Shown: one piece after another, positions 9,956-18,414 of the stretch
Numbering within the stretch: position 1 is the first letter of the stretch
How the letters are laid out: each line of letters starts with the position of its first letter
Source of the DNA: Aquabacterium sp.
GTDB lineage: Bacteria > Pseudomonadota > Gammaproteobacteria > Burkholderiales > Burkholderiaceae_C
Reading direction: 5' to 3'
Length of the DNA stretch: 64,000 nt
Assembly (NCBI RefSeq): GCF_016195855.1
Contig: NZ_JACPYU010000008.1
Coordinates: forward strand, 102,735 to 166,734
Translations under genes and position numbers: made by a program
Notes under the pieces: model-generated
Told to the model about the DNA's origin: nothing
Database searches by the model: none
The model's input: the letters and a program-made list of their open reading frames with translations, nothing else

Positions 9956-11341
9956 TTAACAGGCCACGATGTTGACGGCCAGGCCGCCACGCGCGGTCTC
10001 CTTGTATTTGTCCTTCATGTCCGCGCCGGTTTCGCGCATGGTCTGGATCACCTTGTCCAGGCTGACACGGTGCGAGCCGTCGCCATGCAAGGCCAGCCTG
10101 GCCGCGTTGATGGCCTTGACGGCCGCAATGGCATTGCGCTCGATGCAGGGGATCTGGACCAGGCCGCCCACCGGGTCGCAGGTCAGGCCCAGGTGATGCT
10201 CCATGCCGATCTCGGCGGCGTTCTCGATCTGGGCAGGGGTGCCACCCAAGACGGCACACAGGCCGGCCGCGGCCATGGAACAGGCCACGCCGACCTCGCC
10301 TTGGCAGCCCACCTCGGCGCCGGAGATCGAGGCGTTCTCTTTGTAGAGCAGGCCAATGGCGGCGGCCGTGAGCAGGAAGTCCATCACGCCTTGATCGGTC
10401 GCGCCCGGCACGAAGTGGCGGTAGTAGTGCAGCACGGCGGGCACGATGCCGGCTGCGCCATTGGTGGGCGCGGTGACCACGCGGCCACCGGCGGCGTTCT
10501 CTTCATTGACGGCCAGGGCATACAGGTTGACCCAGTCCATCACGTGCAGCGGGTCGGTCTGGGTGGTCACCGCGGCCAGGCGCTGGTACAGGCCGGGTGC
10601 GCGCCGCGTGACCTGGAAGCCGCCCGGCAGCACGCCCGTGTGCACGCAACCCCTTTGCACACAGGCCTGCATGGCTTGCCAGATGCGCATGAGGCCGGCG
10701 TCGATGTCGGCATCGCTGCGCCAATGGCGCTCGTTGCGGCGCATGAGTTCGGCCACGCTGATGTGGTGTTGCGCGGTCAGGGACAGGATGTCCGCCCCGC
10801 TGTGAAAGGGCAGCGGCAGCACGGTGGCGTCGGGCGCAATGCTGGCCTGCCTGACGGTGTCGTCCACCGCTTCCTGGCTCAGCACGAAGCCGCCGCCAAC
10901 CGAGTAATACGTGCCTTGCAGCAGGACATGGGCGGCATCGCCCAGCGCCGTGAAGCGCATGCCATTGGGGTGAAAGGGCAGGGTCTCGTTGTGCTGAAAG
11001 CAGATGTCGCGTGCAGGGTCGAAAGCCCGCTCGTGCGTGCCGGCCAGCTTGATGACATGGTCTGCGTGCACCTGCGCCATGAGCTGCGCGATGTCGTCAA
11101 CAGGCACGGTGTCGGGCTCATGGCCCATCAGGCCGAGCATCACGGCCTTGTCGCTGCCGTGGCCTTTGCCGGTGGCACCCAGCGAGCCATACAGATCGAC
11201 CACCACGCGGTGGGTGGCATCGAGCAGGCCGCCTGCCTGCAGGCGCAGCAGGAACAGCCTGGCGGCCCGCATGGGGCCCACCGTGTGGGAACTCGATGGG
11301 CCGATGCCCACCTTGAACAGATCGAATACCGAGACAGCCAT
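9956..11341 (-). CDS. sdaA: L-serine ammonia-lyase (single-chain)
   Basis: 461-residue iron-sulfur L-serine dehydratase converting serine to pyruvate and ammonia. The start [20 protein letters not shown] is the family signature. Three cysteines expected to hold the [4Fe-4S] cluster are present in [18 protein letters not shown] and QIPCIERN, and the protein ends in the conserved C-terminal cysteine (NIVAC). Alpha and beta domains are fused as in E. coli SdaA. The gene stands alone on its strand. Confidence 0.95.
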   Translation of the reverse strand: MAVSVFDLFKVGIGPSSSHTVGPMRAARLFLLRLQAGGLLDATHRVVVDLYGSLGATGKGHGSDKAVMLGLMGHEPDTVPVDDIAQLMAQVHADHVIKLAGTHERAFDPARDICFQHNETLPFHPNGMRFTALGDAAHVLLQGTYYSVGGGFVLSQEAVDDTVRQASIAPDATVLPLPFHSGADILSLTAQHHISVAELMRRNERHWRSDADIDAGLMRIWQAMQACVQRGCVHTGVLPGGFQVTRRAPGLYQRLAAVTTQTDPLHVMDWVNLYALAVNEENAAGGRVVTAPTNGAAGIVPAVLHYYRHFVPGATDQGVMDFLLTAAAIGLLYKENASISGAEVGCQGEVGVACSMAAAGLCAVLGGTPAQIENAAEIGMEHHLGLTCDPVGGLVQIPCIERNAIAAVKAINAARLALHGDGSHRVSLDKVIQTMRETGADMKDKYKETARGGLAVNIVAC

Positions 11342-11383
11342 GAAGGGCTCCCGTCCTGATCAGGTCAGGATGGGGTCATCTTG

Positions 11384-11402
11384 GCGCCGATTGCCTCGGC
11401 GC
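11384..11402. other. Hairpin between hydrolase and sdaA genes
   Basis: GCGCCGA-TTGCC-TCGGCGC is a perfect 7-bp stem with a 5-base loop, flanked by partly pairing CTTG and CAAG. It lies downstream of the minus-strand hydrolase gene and before sdaA. It has no T-tract, so it is only a possible weak terminator or mRNA end structure. Confidence 0.35.
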
Positions 11403-11476
11403 AGCAAGACGGGGTTCGCCCTAGTGCGTGCGCTTGGTGTGGCCGCCGCGTTGCAGATTGCACGCTGGCGGCGAAA

Positions 11477-12358
11477 TCAGTAAGCCGCGTTGAACAGCGC
11501 CTGGCCCGCGCGCATCGGGTCGCCGGTGGTCTCGTAGGTCTTGATCCACACGGGGTAGCTGTGGATGACCTTGTGCTGCCAGGGGTGGAAGCCGGGCTTG
11601 TAGTACTGCATCAACTTGAGCGTGTTGCGGGCGAACAGGCCGCCGGGGCCATACAGCCACCACGCCCCCTTGACGCACATCACCATGCGCTGGCCAAACG
11701 AGAAGCCGTCGCCCTTGAGCAGCAGGTTGGTGAGGCGCATGCTGTCGACCACAACCTTGTACAGCGCATGGGTCATGGCGGCGCAGCGCTTGAAGTAGCC
11801 CACCTTGGCCACTTGCTGCATCACGTCGAAGGCCACGGCCTTGTGCTCCATTTCTTCGATCGCGTGCCAGGCCCACATGGCGCGCACGTTCTCGTCGGCG
11901 GGGGCCATCACGTCCTTGGTCTCGAACAGCATCTGCGCCATCATGGCCGTGAAGTGCTCGAAGGCGGCGGTCAGGGCCAGGTTGTACTCGGCCGAGTAGA
12001 CGCGGTTGTACTTGTCGAACAGGGCCTTGGCGTCCACCAGGATCTTGTCCACGTCCACACCTTGCTTGCGCAGCAGGTCGTTGTAGTGGGTGTGGGCAAT
12101 GCCGTGCTGGCCTTCCTGGCGAATGAAGTTCTTCACGTCCTCGGCCATCTTGGGGTCGGTGATCTGGGTGCGGAAGGCGCGCACGCTGGTGATGAAGTAG
12201 CGCTCGCCATCGGGGAAGGCTGCTTGCATGCCGTCAAACAGGCGCGTCTGGAAGGCCTTGCCGCCGAACCACCAGCGCGGGGTCTTCTCGTCGAGATGGA
12301 AGTCCAGCTTTTCGCGGGGAACGATCTCGCCTGGGGCGTTGTCTTTGTAGTCGCTCAT
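11477..12358 (-). CDS. Metal-dependent hydrolase (PF10118-like)
   Basis: 293-residue all-helical protein matching the predicted metal-dependent hydrolase family COG3687/PF10118. Family histidine/acidic motifs are [14 protein letters not shown] and [14 protein letters not shown], likely metal ligands in a ferritin-like helical bundle. The biochemical role of the family is poorly established. It is transcribed divergently from an SDR gene across a 205-bp gap with a perfect 16-bp palindrome, which suggests co-regulation. Confidence 0.8.
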   Translation of the reverse strand: MSDYKDNAPGEIVPREKLDFHLDEKTPRWWFGGKAFQTRLFDGMQAAFPDGERYFITSVRAFRTQITDPKMAEDVKNFIRQEGQHGIAHTHYNDLLRKQGVDVDKILVDAKALFDKYNRVYSAEYNLALTAAFEHFTAMMAQMLFETKDVMAPADENVRAMWAWHAIEEMEHKAVAFDVMQQVAKVGYFKRCAAMTHALYKVVVDSMRLTNLLLKGDGFSFGQRMVMCVKGAWWLYGPGGLFARNTLKLMQYYKPGFHPWQHKVIHSYPVWIKTYETTGDPMRAGQALFNAAY

Positions 12359-12412
12359 GGTGGGTGTTGTCTCGGTAACTGTTTGATACCAGTTTACGAA
12401 GAAGTTGGTCGG

Positions 12413-12428
12413 TTGACGTATACGTCAA
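12413..12428. promoter_or_regulatory. 16-bp perfect palindrome, probable operator
   Basis: TTGACGTATACGTCAA is fully symmetric and lies between the divergent hydrolase (start 12358) and SDR (start 12564) genes. Its form resembles MerR-family LiuR-type operators of fatty-acid and branched-chain amino-acid catabolism as I remember them (ACGT-N2-ACGT cores). The cognate regulator is not in this window. Confidence 0.5.
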
Positions 12429-12495
12429 GGCGACACGAGGGCATCCATGGCGACAGACGGGGAAGCGTTCGCGCATTCCTCACGGAACGCGCTTT

Positions 12496-12517
12496 GGGGT
12501 TTCTACCCAAGTTGCGC
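12496..12517 (+). repeat. Short repeated hairpin motif, copy 2
   Basis: GGGGTTTC, TA, CCCAAGTTGCGC: 20 of 22 bases match the element at 30-51. The pairing part remains possible (GGG-TTTCTA-CCC or close). It sits 46 bases before the SDR start codon. Confidence 0.45.
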
Positions 12518-12563
12518 ATCGCGCATGATGTGGGCTGTGTTGTTCAACTGGTGAACTGAAGAC

Positions 12564-13496
12564 ATGAGTGCAGACATTCGCTTTGACGGCCGTGTGGCCA
12601 TCGTGACGGGCGCCGGTGGCGGCCTGGGCCGCAGCCACGCGCTGCAACTGGCGGCACGTGGTGCCAAGGTGCTGGTCAATGACCTGGGCGCGGCGCGCGA
12701 TGGGTCGGTGAACGCCGCCGCAGGTGAGTCGGCCGCTGACCGCGTGGTGGCCGAGATCCGTGCGGCCGGCGGCGAGGCCTTGGCCAATACCGGCTCGGTG
12801 ACCGACCCCGTGGCCGTGCAGGCCATGGTGGACCAGGCCATGGCGGCCTGGGGCCGGGTAGACATCCTGGTGAACAACGCCGGCATCCTGCGTGACAAGA
12901 GCTTTTCGAAGATGACGCTCGATGACTTCCGCCTGCTGGTGGACGTGCACCTGATGGGCGCCGTCTACGGCACCAAGGCGGTCTGGGAGGCCATGAAGGC
13001 GCAGGGTTATGGCCGCATCATCTTCACGACCTCGTCCTCGGGCCTGTTTGGCAACTTTGGCCAGGCCAATTACGGCGCGGCCAAGATGGCCCTGGTCGGC
13101 CTGATGCAGACCCTGGCGCTGGAGGGAGAGAAGTACAACGTGCGCGTCAACTGCCTGGCGCCCACGGCGGCCACCCGCATGACCGAGGACATCATGCCGC
13201 CCGAGGTGCTCAAGCTGCTGACGCCCGAGAGCGTCACGCCTGGCGTGCTCTTTTTGGCCAGCGAGCAGGCGCCCACGCGCGCCATCCTGTGTGCCGGGGC
13301 AGGGGTGTTTGCCGCCTCGCACGTGACGCTGACCGATGGCCTGCTGATCGGCGCCGGGCCGGATGCGCCCGAGCAACTGGCCGCGCAATTTGCCCGCATC
13401 AATGCGCAGGCCAATGAGACGGTGCCCGGCAGCGGGCTGGCCCAATCCCAGCAGGAGATGGCCAAGGTCATGACCCAGGTGACGGCTGGCCGCTGA
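12564..13496 (+). CDS. SDR-family oxidoreductase (hydroxyacyl-CoA dehydrogenase-like)
   Basis: 310-residue short-chain dehydrogenase. It has the NAD(P) motif VTGAGGGLGRSHALQLA at residues 11-27, the NNAG motif, the catalytic serine in TTSSSGLFG and YGAAK (Tyr and Lys). The N-terminus closely resembles the dehydrogenase part of peroxisomal multifunctional enzyme type 2, so a 3-hydroxyacyl-CoA substrate is plausible. The approximately 60 residues after the core end in a Gln/Ala-rich tail. Divergent from the metal-dependent hydrolase gene. Confidence 0.85.
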   Translation: MSADIRFDGRVAIVTGAGGGLGRSHALQLAARGAKVLVNDLGAARDGSVNAAAGESAADRVVAEIRAAGGEALANTGSVTDPVAVQAMVDQAMAAWGRVDILVNNAGILRDKSFSKMTLDDFRLLVDVHLMGAVYGTKAVWEAMKAQGYGRIIFTTSSSGLFGNFGQANYGAAKMALVGLMQTLALEGEKYNVRVNCLAPTAATRMTEDIMPPEVLKLLTPESVTPGVLFLASEQAPTRAILCAGAGVFAASHVTLTDGLLIGAGPDAPEQLAAQFARINAQANETVPGSGLAQSQQEMAKVMTQVTAGR

Positions 13497-13507
13497 AAAA
13501 GCGTTTC

Positions 13508-13560
13508 AAGGCGTGAAGGAGGGCACACAAGGGGGACATTTGGGTGCCCAAGCGCCTTTT
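13508..13560 (+). terminator. Possible intrinsic terminator after the SDR gene
   Basis: Nested inverted repeats AAGGCG...CGCCTT and GGGCAC...GTGCCC end in CGCCTTTT. The loop is long and the T-run short, so termination is uncertain. Confidence 0.3.
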
Positions 13561-13646
13561 AATCCGGGTTTCCAGGCTGGCATCCTGGGAGAAGAATGAC
13601 GCGAACCCTTGCCTAGGGTGCGTCCATTTCTTCCTGAGGTTGTGCC

Positions 13647-15635
13647 ATGCAGACACCATTGATACGCAAGCGCGCGCCGCTCATGGCCTGGCTGTGTGGC
13701 ATCGCCCTGTCCTTGCTGGTGGCCGGCTGTGGTGGCGGCGGTGGTGGGGCATCTTCGTCGTCGGGTGGCTCCGGTGCGGGCGCATCCACCAGTGTGGTGA
13801 CCTTGAGCGGCGTGGCGGCCCAGGGCGCCCCTTTGATCGGCGCGACCGTCTCTGTCATTGACGCCAATGGCGCTTCACAAGGCTCGACCTTGGCCAGCCT
13901 GGTGAGCGGCGAGTACCAGCTCCCCTTGAGTTCACCCTCTGTCAAGTTCCCGCTGCTGGTGCAGGCCGCGGGTGTGGACATGGCCGGCAACCCGGTTGTG
14001 CTGCACACCGTGGTGCTGTCGGGCACGGCGGGGCAGACCACGATGGCCCACATCACGCCGCTGACCAATGCCGTGGTGGCCATGCTGCTGGGTGGCGACC
14101 CCCGGCCTCGTTTCACCACGCCCTCCAGCATCGATTCGACCACCTGGACGCGCCTGGGCAACAGCGCTGCCGTGACGGCCGCCAATGGTTTCCTGCTGAC
14201 CGTCATCACGCCCAATCTGGCGGGTGTCAAGCCCACGGCCTTGAACAAGGCCACGCTCAACATCTTCTCGGATCCCAACTTCCATGCCGACAAGACCGGC
14301 ATGGACGCGCTCATCGACGGGGTGCAGGTTCAGTTGGGCAAGGACGTCATCGGCAATGAGGTGCTGAGGCTGTCCAACAGCCTGATCCTGGCGGGCAGCT
14401 CGGAAGTGGTTGTCAACCTGACGACGGCCAAAACCGGCTTGTCTCTGGCGACACCCGCGGTGGCGTCGAACGCGATCACGTCCTCGCGGATCACCACCAC
14501 CAACTCGACCACCATTGCCCACGTGGCGGACCTGTCCACCCTGCAGTCGCGCATCAACGACTTGCTGGCGGTGCCGGGTGTGACAGCCGGCAGCTTCAAC
14601 CCGAACAACCTGACCCGGGCACCCATCGTGTCCGCCTCGTACAACTACTTCAACGGGCTGGACTGGGGCGGTTTGATCGACCAGTTCGTGGCCTATGGCA
14701 CGGCGGGCTACCAGCTCAGCGCCTTCCAGGTCGTGGGTTGCCTGGACGACCCCGTGCCCTCGGGTGGCTGCGCCAAGGTCCGCATTGCGTCCTTGCTGCG
14801 CAGCAGCAGCACCGGCCAGATCATGCAGGTGTTCGAGAACGTGGCGAGCTGGTCTTCCACGGCGGGTTGGACTTTCGTCGGCAACGACTCGGCCAACGCG
14901 GTCTACCTCTATCCCGCCACCTGGCAGCAGTGGACCTCGCATGGCGTGGTCAGCGGGGGCACCGGACTGGGCTTGCAGACGGACCTCAGCACGGTGTCGA
15001 CCCTGGTTGGCAACGCGCCGCGCCTGGGGCTGCCCAACCCCAACAGCTCCGCCAGAACCATATACGTGCCGCCCTCGGGCTCCGGGCCTTTGTTGCTCGT
15101 GCCCACGGAGACCGGTGACCTGATCACGGACCAGGTGCTGGCGGTGACCCAGGTCGGCCCCTTGAGCACCTCGGATGTGGTGCCGGGTGCCCTTTACAAG
15201 CTGACCTCCACGGCCTTGATCCCTTTCCCGGCCGACCCGCTGCTGGGCCAGTTCGTGGCCGACAAGGTCTACACCACGCGCCTGACGGCAGAGCTGCCCA
15301 CCAATCTGGCGGCCAGTGCCTACCCCATGATGGACAACGTCACCACGGTGCCACTGACCAGCACCGACATGACCAATGGCCTGAGTTTCAGCTGGAACAC
15401 CTGGGCCGCCGCCAACCCGCAGTTGCGGATGGTGGAGGTGCGCGCCGTGATCACCTCGACCGCGTCGGCGCCGGTCAAACAGGTGGTCACGCTGATCCCG
15501 ATGTCGTCCAGACAGCTCACCCTGACCTCGTTCGCGGGCCTGGTCCCGGCCGATGCCATCCAGTTCACCCTGTGGCTGATCGCGCAGGACGAGCAGGGCC
15601 GCCGCTACATCAGCAAGATCGTGGCGGACTCCTGA
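13647..15635 (+). CDS. Large lipoprotein of unknown function
   Basis: 662-residue exported protein. The lipoprotein signal ends at the lipobox LVAGC (Cys about residue 28), followed by a Gly/Ser linker. Residues about 50-110 resemble a carboxypeptidase-regulatory or Ig-like beta-sandwich (SGVAAQGAPLIGATVSV). The rest is Ser/Thr-rich with no catalytic motif that I recognise. It is probably anchored in the outer membrane. The 3' end overlaps the convergent Rrf2 gene by 26 bases. Function unknown. Confidence 0.8.
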   Translation: MQTPLIRKRAPLMAWLCGIALSLLVAGCGGGGGGASSSSGGSGAGASTSVVTLSGVAAQGAPLIGATVSVIDANGASQGSTLASLVSGEYQLPLSSPSVKFPLLVQAAGVDMAGNPVVLHTVVLSGTAGQTTMAHITPLTNAVVAMLLGGDPRPRFTTPSSIDSTTWTRLGNSAAVTAANGFLLTVITPNLAGVKPTALNKATLNIFSDPNFHADKTGMDALIDGVQVQLGKDVIGNEVLRLSNSLILAGSSEVVVNLTTAKTGLSLATPAVASNAITSSRITTTNSTTIAHVADLSTLQSRINDLLAVPGVTAGSFNPNNLTRAPIVSASYNYFNGLDWGGLIDQFVAYGTAGYQLSAFQVVGCLDDPVPSGGCAKVRIASLLRSSSTGQIMQVFENVASWSSTAGWTFVGNDSANAVYLYPATWQQWTSHGVVSGGTGLGLQTDLSTVSTLVGNAPRLGLPNPNSSARTIYVPPSGSGPLLLVPTETGDLITDQVLAVTQVGPLSTSDVVPGALYKLTSTALIPFPADPLLGQFVADKVYTTRLTAELPTNLAASAYPMMDNVTTVPLTSTDMTNGLSFSWNTWAAANPQLRMVEVRAVITSTASAPVKQVVTLIPMSSRQLTLTSFAGLVPADAIQFTLWLIAQDEQGRRYISKIVADS

Positions 15636-16062
15636 GCAGGTGCAGCATGACGATGGCCTCGCTGGTGGGTGAGGCCACGGCATCGGCCAGCGTGTAGCGG
15701 TCCAGTGCCGCAAAGAAGGCGTCCAATGCGGTGTCCAGGATGCCCTTGAGCTGGCAGTTGGTGCGCAGGCCACAAGGCGGGTCGGCGCAGTCGATCAGGT
15801 CCTTGCTGTGTTCCAGCGTGCGGATGATCTGGCCCAGCCGGTATTGCTCGGGCGTTTGCGCCAGCGCCAGCCCACCGCCCTTGCCGCGCGTGGTGATGAG
15901 CCAGCCTTGTTGCCCCATGAAATGCACGACCTTCACCAGATGGTGGCGTGACACCGCATAACGATCGGCGATCTCGCTGATGGTGACCGGTGCGGGCGAG
16001 GCCGTGTGCGTGAGGTACATGAGCACGCGCAGGCCCAGGTCCGTGAAGTGCGTCAATTGCAT
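15610..16062 (-). CDS. nsrR: NsrR-like Rrf2-family NO-sensing repressor
   Basis: 150-residue Rrf2-type winged-helix protein. Cys92, Cys97 and Cys103 (C-x4-C-x5-C, in DCADPPC and RTNC) match the [4Fe-4S] ligand spacing of NsrR rather than IscR (C-x5-C-x5-C). NsrR loses repression when NO attacks the cluster. The start MQLTHFTDLG at 16062 fits the family; the frame is open further upstream but overlaps the HPP gene. It is 17 bases downstream of the HPP gene, and an NsrR-type box precedes that gene, so the pair is probably autoregulated. Confidence 0.85.
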   Translation of the reverse strand: MQLTHFTDLGLRVLMYLTHTASPAPVTISEIADRYAVSRHHLVKVVHFMGQQGWLITTRGKGGGLALAQTPEQYRLGQIIRTLEHSKDLIDCADPPCGLRTNCQLKGILDTALDAFFAALDRYTLADAVASPTSEAIVMLHLLRSPPRSC

Positions 16063-16079
16063 GGTGCCAGCATGGTATG

Positions 16080-17255
16080 TCAGCCCTCGATGCGGTGCAG
16101 TGCCCGCACGAAGTCGGACTGGGTGATGATGCCCACGATGCGCTTGTCGCCATCGATCACGGGGATGTGGTGGTGGCCGGCCTCGGTGAACAGGGGCAGC
16201 AACTCCACCGCATGGCGGTCTTCGCTGGTGACCCGCACCTGGCGCGTCATGATCTGGCCCACCACTTCGGGTTTGTCGGATTCCAGCAGGCCATCGGGCC
16301 GCAGGAAGGCGCGCAGGCGCTGGCCGATGCCCTGGTGTTCGTTCAGGCCCGCCCCACGCAGGAAGTCGGCCATGGTGATGATGCCCACGATGCGCCGGGA
16401 GCGGTCCACCACGGGCAGGGCCTTGATGCCGCACTCGCGCATGAGTTGCCAGGCCTCGGCCAGCGAGGAGCCGAACTCCACCGTCACCACATCGCGCGTC
16501 ATCACGTCCTTGCAGCGCACTTCGCTGGCACGGCGGCGCATGGCCTCGACCTCGGCGTCCTGCAGCAGCGCTTCCAGGTCATCGCGGCTGACGTCCAGCA
16601 CCTGGTTGTAGCGCGCCAGCACCTTGTCCAGATCCTGGGATATGAAGCGGGCCTGGCCGGCGTGCGCAGCGTCGCGCGGGGGCACCTGCATGTGCGGGTA
16701 GGGGCGGCCCGTCCAGGCGTTGTAGAACACCCCGATGCTCACCAGCAGCAGCGAGTTGAGCAGCGCCGCTTCGATGGCAAAGTGCCCGTGGCTGGCGTGC
16801 ACCAGCACCGCCGACAAGGCCATGGCGCCACCGGGCGGGTGCAGGCAACGCAGCAGGAACATGGCCGTGATGGCCAGGGCCACGGCCAGGGCGCCGGCCA
16901 GCACCACGTCACCCACCAGGGTGGCACAGGCCGCACCAATCAAGGCGGAGATCACGTTGCCGCCCACCACGGACCAGGGCTGCGCCAGCGGGCTGGCCGG
17001 CGCTGCAAAAACCAGCACCGCGCTGGCCCCCAACGGCGCCACCAGCCATGCACCCACGACCATGCTGCCATTGAGCAGGTGGCTGATGCCGGCCGTGAGC
17101 AACACGCCGATCAGCGCGCCCACGATCACCCGCACGCGCTCACGGGCGTCAACGGCAATGGGGGCGGGCAGAAAGGCGCGCAACCAGGTGCGCCAGGAGT
17201 GGGACTGGCGCAACCAGTGCAAGGTGGGGGTCTGCTCGGAGGAGGAGGGCTGCAT
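16080..17255 (-). CDS. HPP-family membrane protein with two CBS domains
   Basis: 391-residue protein. Residues about 35-190 form an HPP-type membrane domain with four hydrophobic helices and the motif LRCLHPPGGAMAL. Residues about 245-385 contain two CBS domains (KDVMTRDVVTV...GIKALPVVD and GQIMTRQVRVT...HHIPVIDGD). HPP proteins have been linked to nitrite transport in plastids and cyanobacteria. Co-transcription with an NsrR-like regulator and an upstream NsrR-type box supports a nitrogen-oxide role here (inference). The CBS pair may sense adenine nucleotides. Confidence 0.88.
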   Translation of the reverse strand: MQPSSSEQTPTLHWLRQSHSWRTWLRAFLPAPIAVDARERVRVIVGALIGVLLTAGISHLLNGSMVVGAWLVAPLGASAVLVFAAPASPLAQPWSVVGGNVISALIGAACATLVGDVVLAGALAVALAITAMFLLRCLHPPGGAMALSAVLVHASHGHFAIEAALLNSLLLVSIGVFYNAWTGRPYPHMQVPPRDAAHAGQARFISQDLDKVLARYNQVLDVSRDDLEALLQDAEVEAMRRRASEVRCKDVMTRDVVTVEFGSSLAEAWQLMRECGIKALPVVDRSRRIVGIITMADFLRGAGLNEHQGIGQRLRAFLRPDGLLESDKPEVVGQIMTRQVRVTSEDRHAVELLPLFTEAGHHHIPVIDGDKRIVGIITQSDFVRALHRIEG

Positions 17256-17284
17256 GGGAACGAAGCGCGGGGATCGAATGGCAG

Positions 17285-17307
17285 AAGATGTATTTGAGAC
17301 GCAGCTT
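17285..17307 (-). promoter_or_regulatory. NsrR-type binding box
   Basis: The 23-bp element reads AAGATGTATTT, then G, then AGACGCAGCTT. The left arm is identical to the NsrR half-site consensus AAGATGYATTT, and the right arm matches 7 of 11 positions of the inverted half-site with the expected 11-1-11 spacing. It ends 30 bases upstream of the HPP start codon and should control the HPP-nsrR unit. Confidence 0.7.
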
Positions 17308-17456
17308 ATCAGGGTGGCCCTGTCCTTGTCTGTCCGCGGATTTCCCTTGGTGTCACAGACCGTGCGCCCAGGACATAGGCATTCACCCGGTTTACGGCCG
17401 GCATGGGGACGTGAAAAATCCCCGTGATTTCCCTCACGAAACAGAAAGGCCTTGCC

Positions 17457-18401
17457 GTGAAGTTCCGCACCACCCTGACGGGCATCCTGTTGACGACCGC
17501 GCTGTCCGGTCAGGCCCTGGCCGCTTATTCCCAACTGGTCGTGTTCGGTGACAGCCTGTCCGACAACGGCAACCTGTTTGCCTTGACCGAAGCCATCACC
17601 GGCACCGGGCAACCTGGCGCGCCTTATGTGGATGGGCGCTTTTCCAACGGCCCGGTGGCGGTCGAGACCATGGCGGCCAAGTTGAGCCTGAACCTGACCG
17701 ACTACGCTTATGGTGGCGCACAGACGGGCTTGGGCAACTACGGCGGTGCCAAGCTCAATGGCACAGGGGTGCAAGGGCAGGTCGGCATGTTCGCGGACGC
17801 CCTGGGCGGTGCCAGTGCCGATGCCAACGCCCTGTACGTGGTATGGGCCGGGCCCAATGACTTCTTTGCGGGGGCCAACATGCTGTCGAGCAGCACCTCG
17901 ACCACGGCGTCCACCAACCTGCTCAATGACATCAGCAGCCTGTACCAGCTGGGCGCGCGCCAGTTCTTCGTGCCGCTGATGCCCAATCTGGGGCTCACGC
18001 CAGCGTCCACAGCCGCCGAGGCGGGCACCCCGGGCTACAAGGATGCCGCAGCGCTGCGCACCGTGGAGTACAACCAGTTGATCAACGCAGGGCTGGCCAA
18101 TTTGTCCGGCAGCCTGGCGGGCGTGCAGATCCAGTCGTTTGACACGGTTGCGTTCATGGCCGCGCAGGCGCAGATCATGCAAGGTCAGGGCTTCAACACG
18201 ACCGACGCCTGCTTCAACAGCACGGCCAAGACCGTTTGCAGCAACCCGGACAGCTACCTGTTCTGGGACGGCGTGCACCCGACGGCGGCGGCGCATGCGC
18301 TGCTGGGCGAGGCCTTCGCCGCTGCCGTGCCCGAGCCCGCCACGGTGTGGACCTTCATGCTGGGCCTGGGGCTGCTGGCTTTCGCGCGCCGCAGGGGTTG
18401 A
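17457..18401 (+). CDS. SGNH/GDSL hydrolase with PEP-CTERM tail
   Basis: 314-residue secreted esterase/lipase-like protein. After a signal peptide ending ALA, the block I motif FGDSLSDNGN carries the nucleophilic serine; block III is WAGPNDF, and DGVHPT supplies the Asp and His. The C-terminus is a PEP-CTERM tag (VPEPATVWTFMLGLGLLAFA plus RRRG). The GTG at 17457 is preferred because AAAGG lies seven bases upstream; an ATG at 17424 lacks a good site. The substrate is unknown; an acylated surface polymer is possible. Confidence 0.87.
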   Translation: MKFRTTLTGILLTTALSGQALAAYSQLVVFGDSLSDNGNLFALTEAITGTGQPGAPYVDGRFSNGPVAVETMAAKLSLNLTDYAYGGAQTGLGNYGGAKLNGTGVQGQVGMFADALGGASADANALYVVWAGPNDFFAGANMLSSSTSTTASTNLLNDISSLYQLGARQFFVPLMPNLGLTPASTAAEAGTPGYKDAAALRTVEYNQLINAGLANLSGSLAGVQIQSFDTVAFMAAQAQIMQGQGFNTTDACFNSTAKTVCSNPDSYLFWDGVHPTAAAHALLGEAFAAAVPEPATVWTFMLGLGLLAFARRRG

Positions 18402-18414
18402 TCAAGCAGCGGCG

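Noticed and set aside
10070..11359. 429-codon plus-strand open frame over sdaA
   Set aside because: Composition is typical of a GC-rich shadow frame; the SdaA motifs and iron-sulfur cysteines lie on the other strand.
13508..13560. Riboswitch before the lipoprotein gene
   Set aside because: Only nested short repeats with a weak T-run are seen; no known riboswitch core is recognisable.
17411..17425. GGGGA/TCCCC hairpin before the GDSL gene
   Set aside because: Only a 5-bp stem around an A-rich loop; too short to call as a regulatory element.
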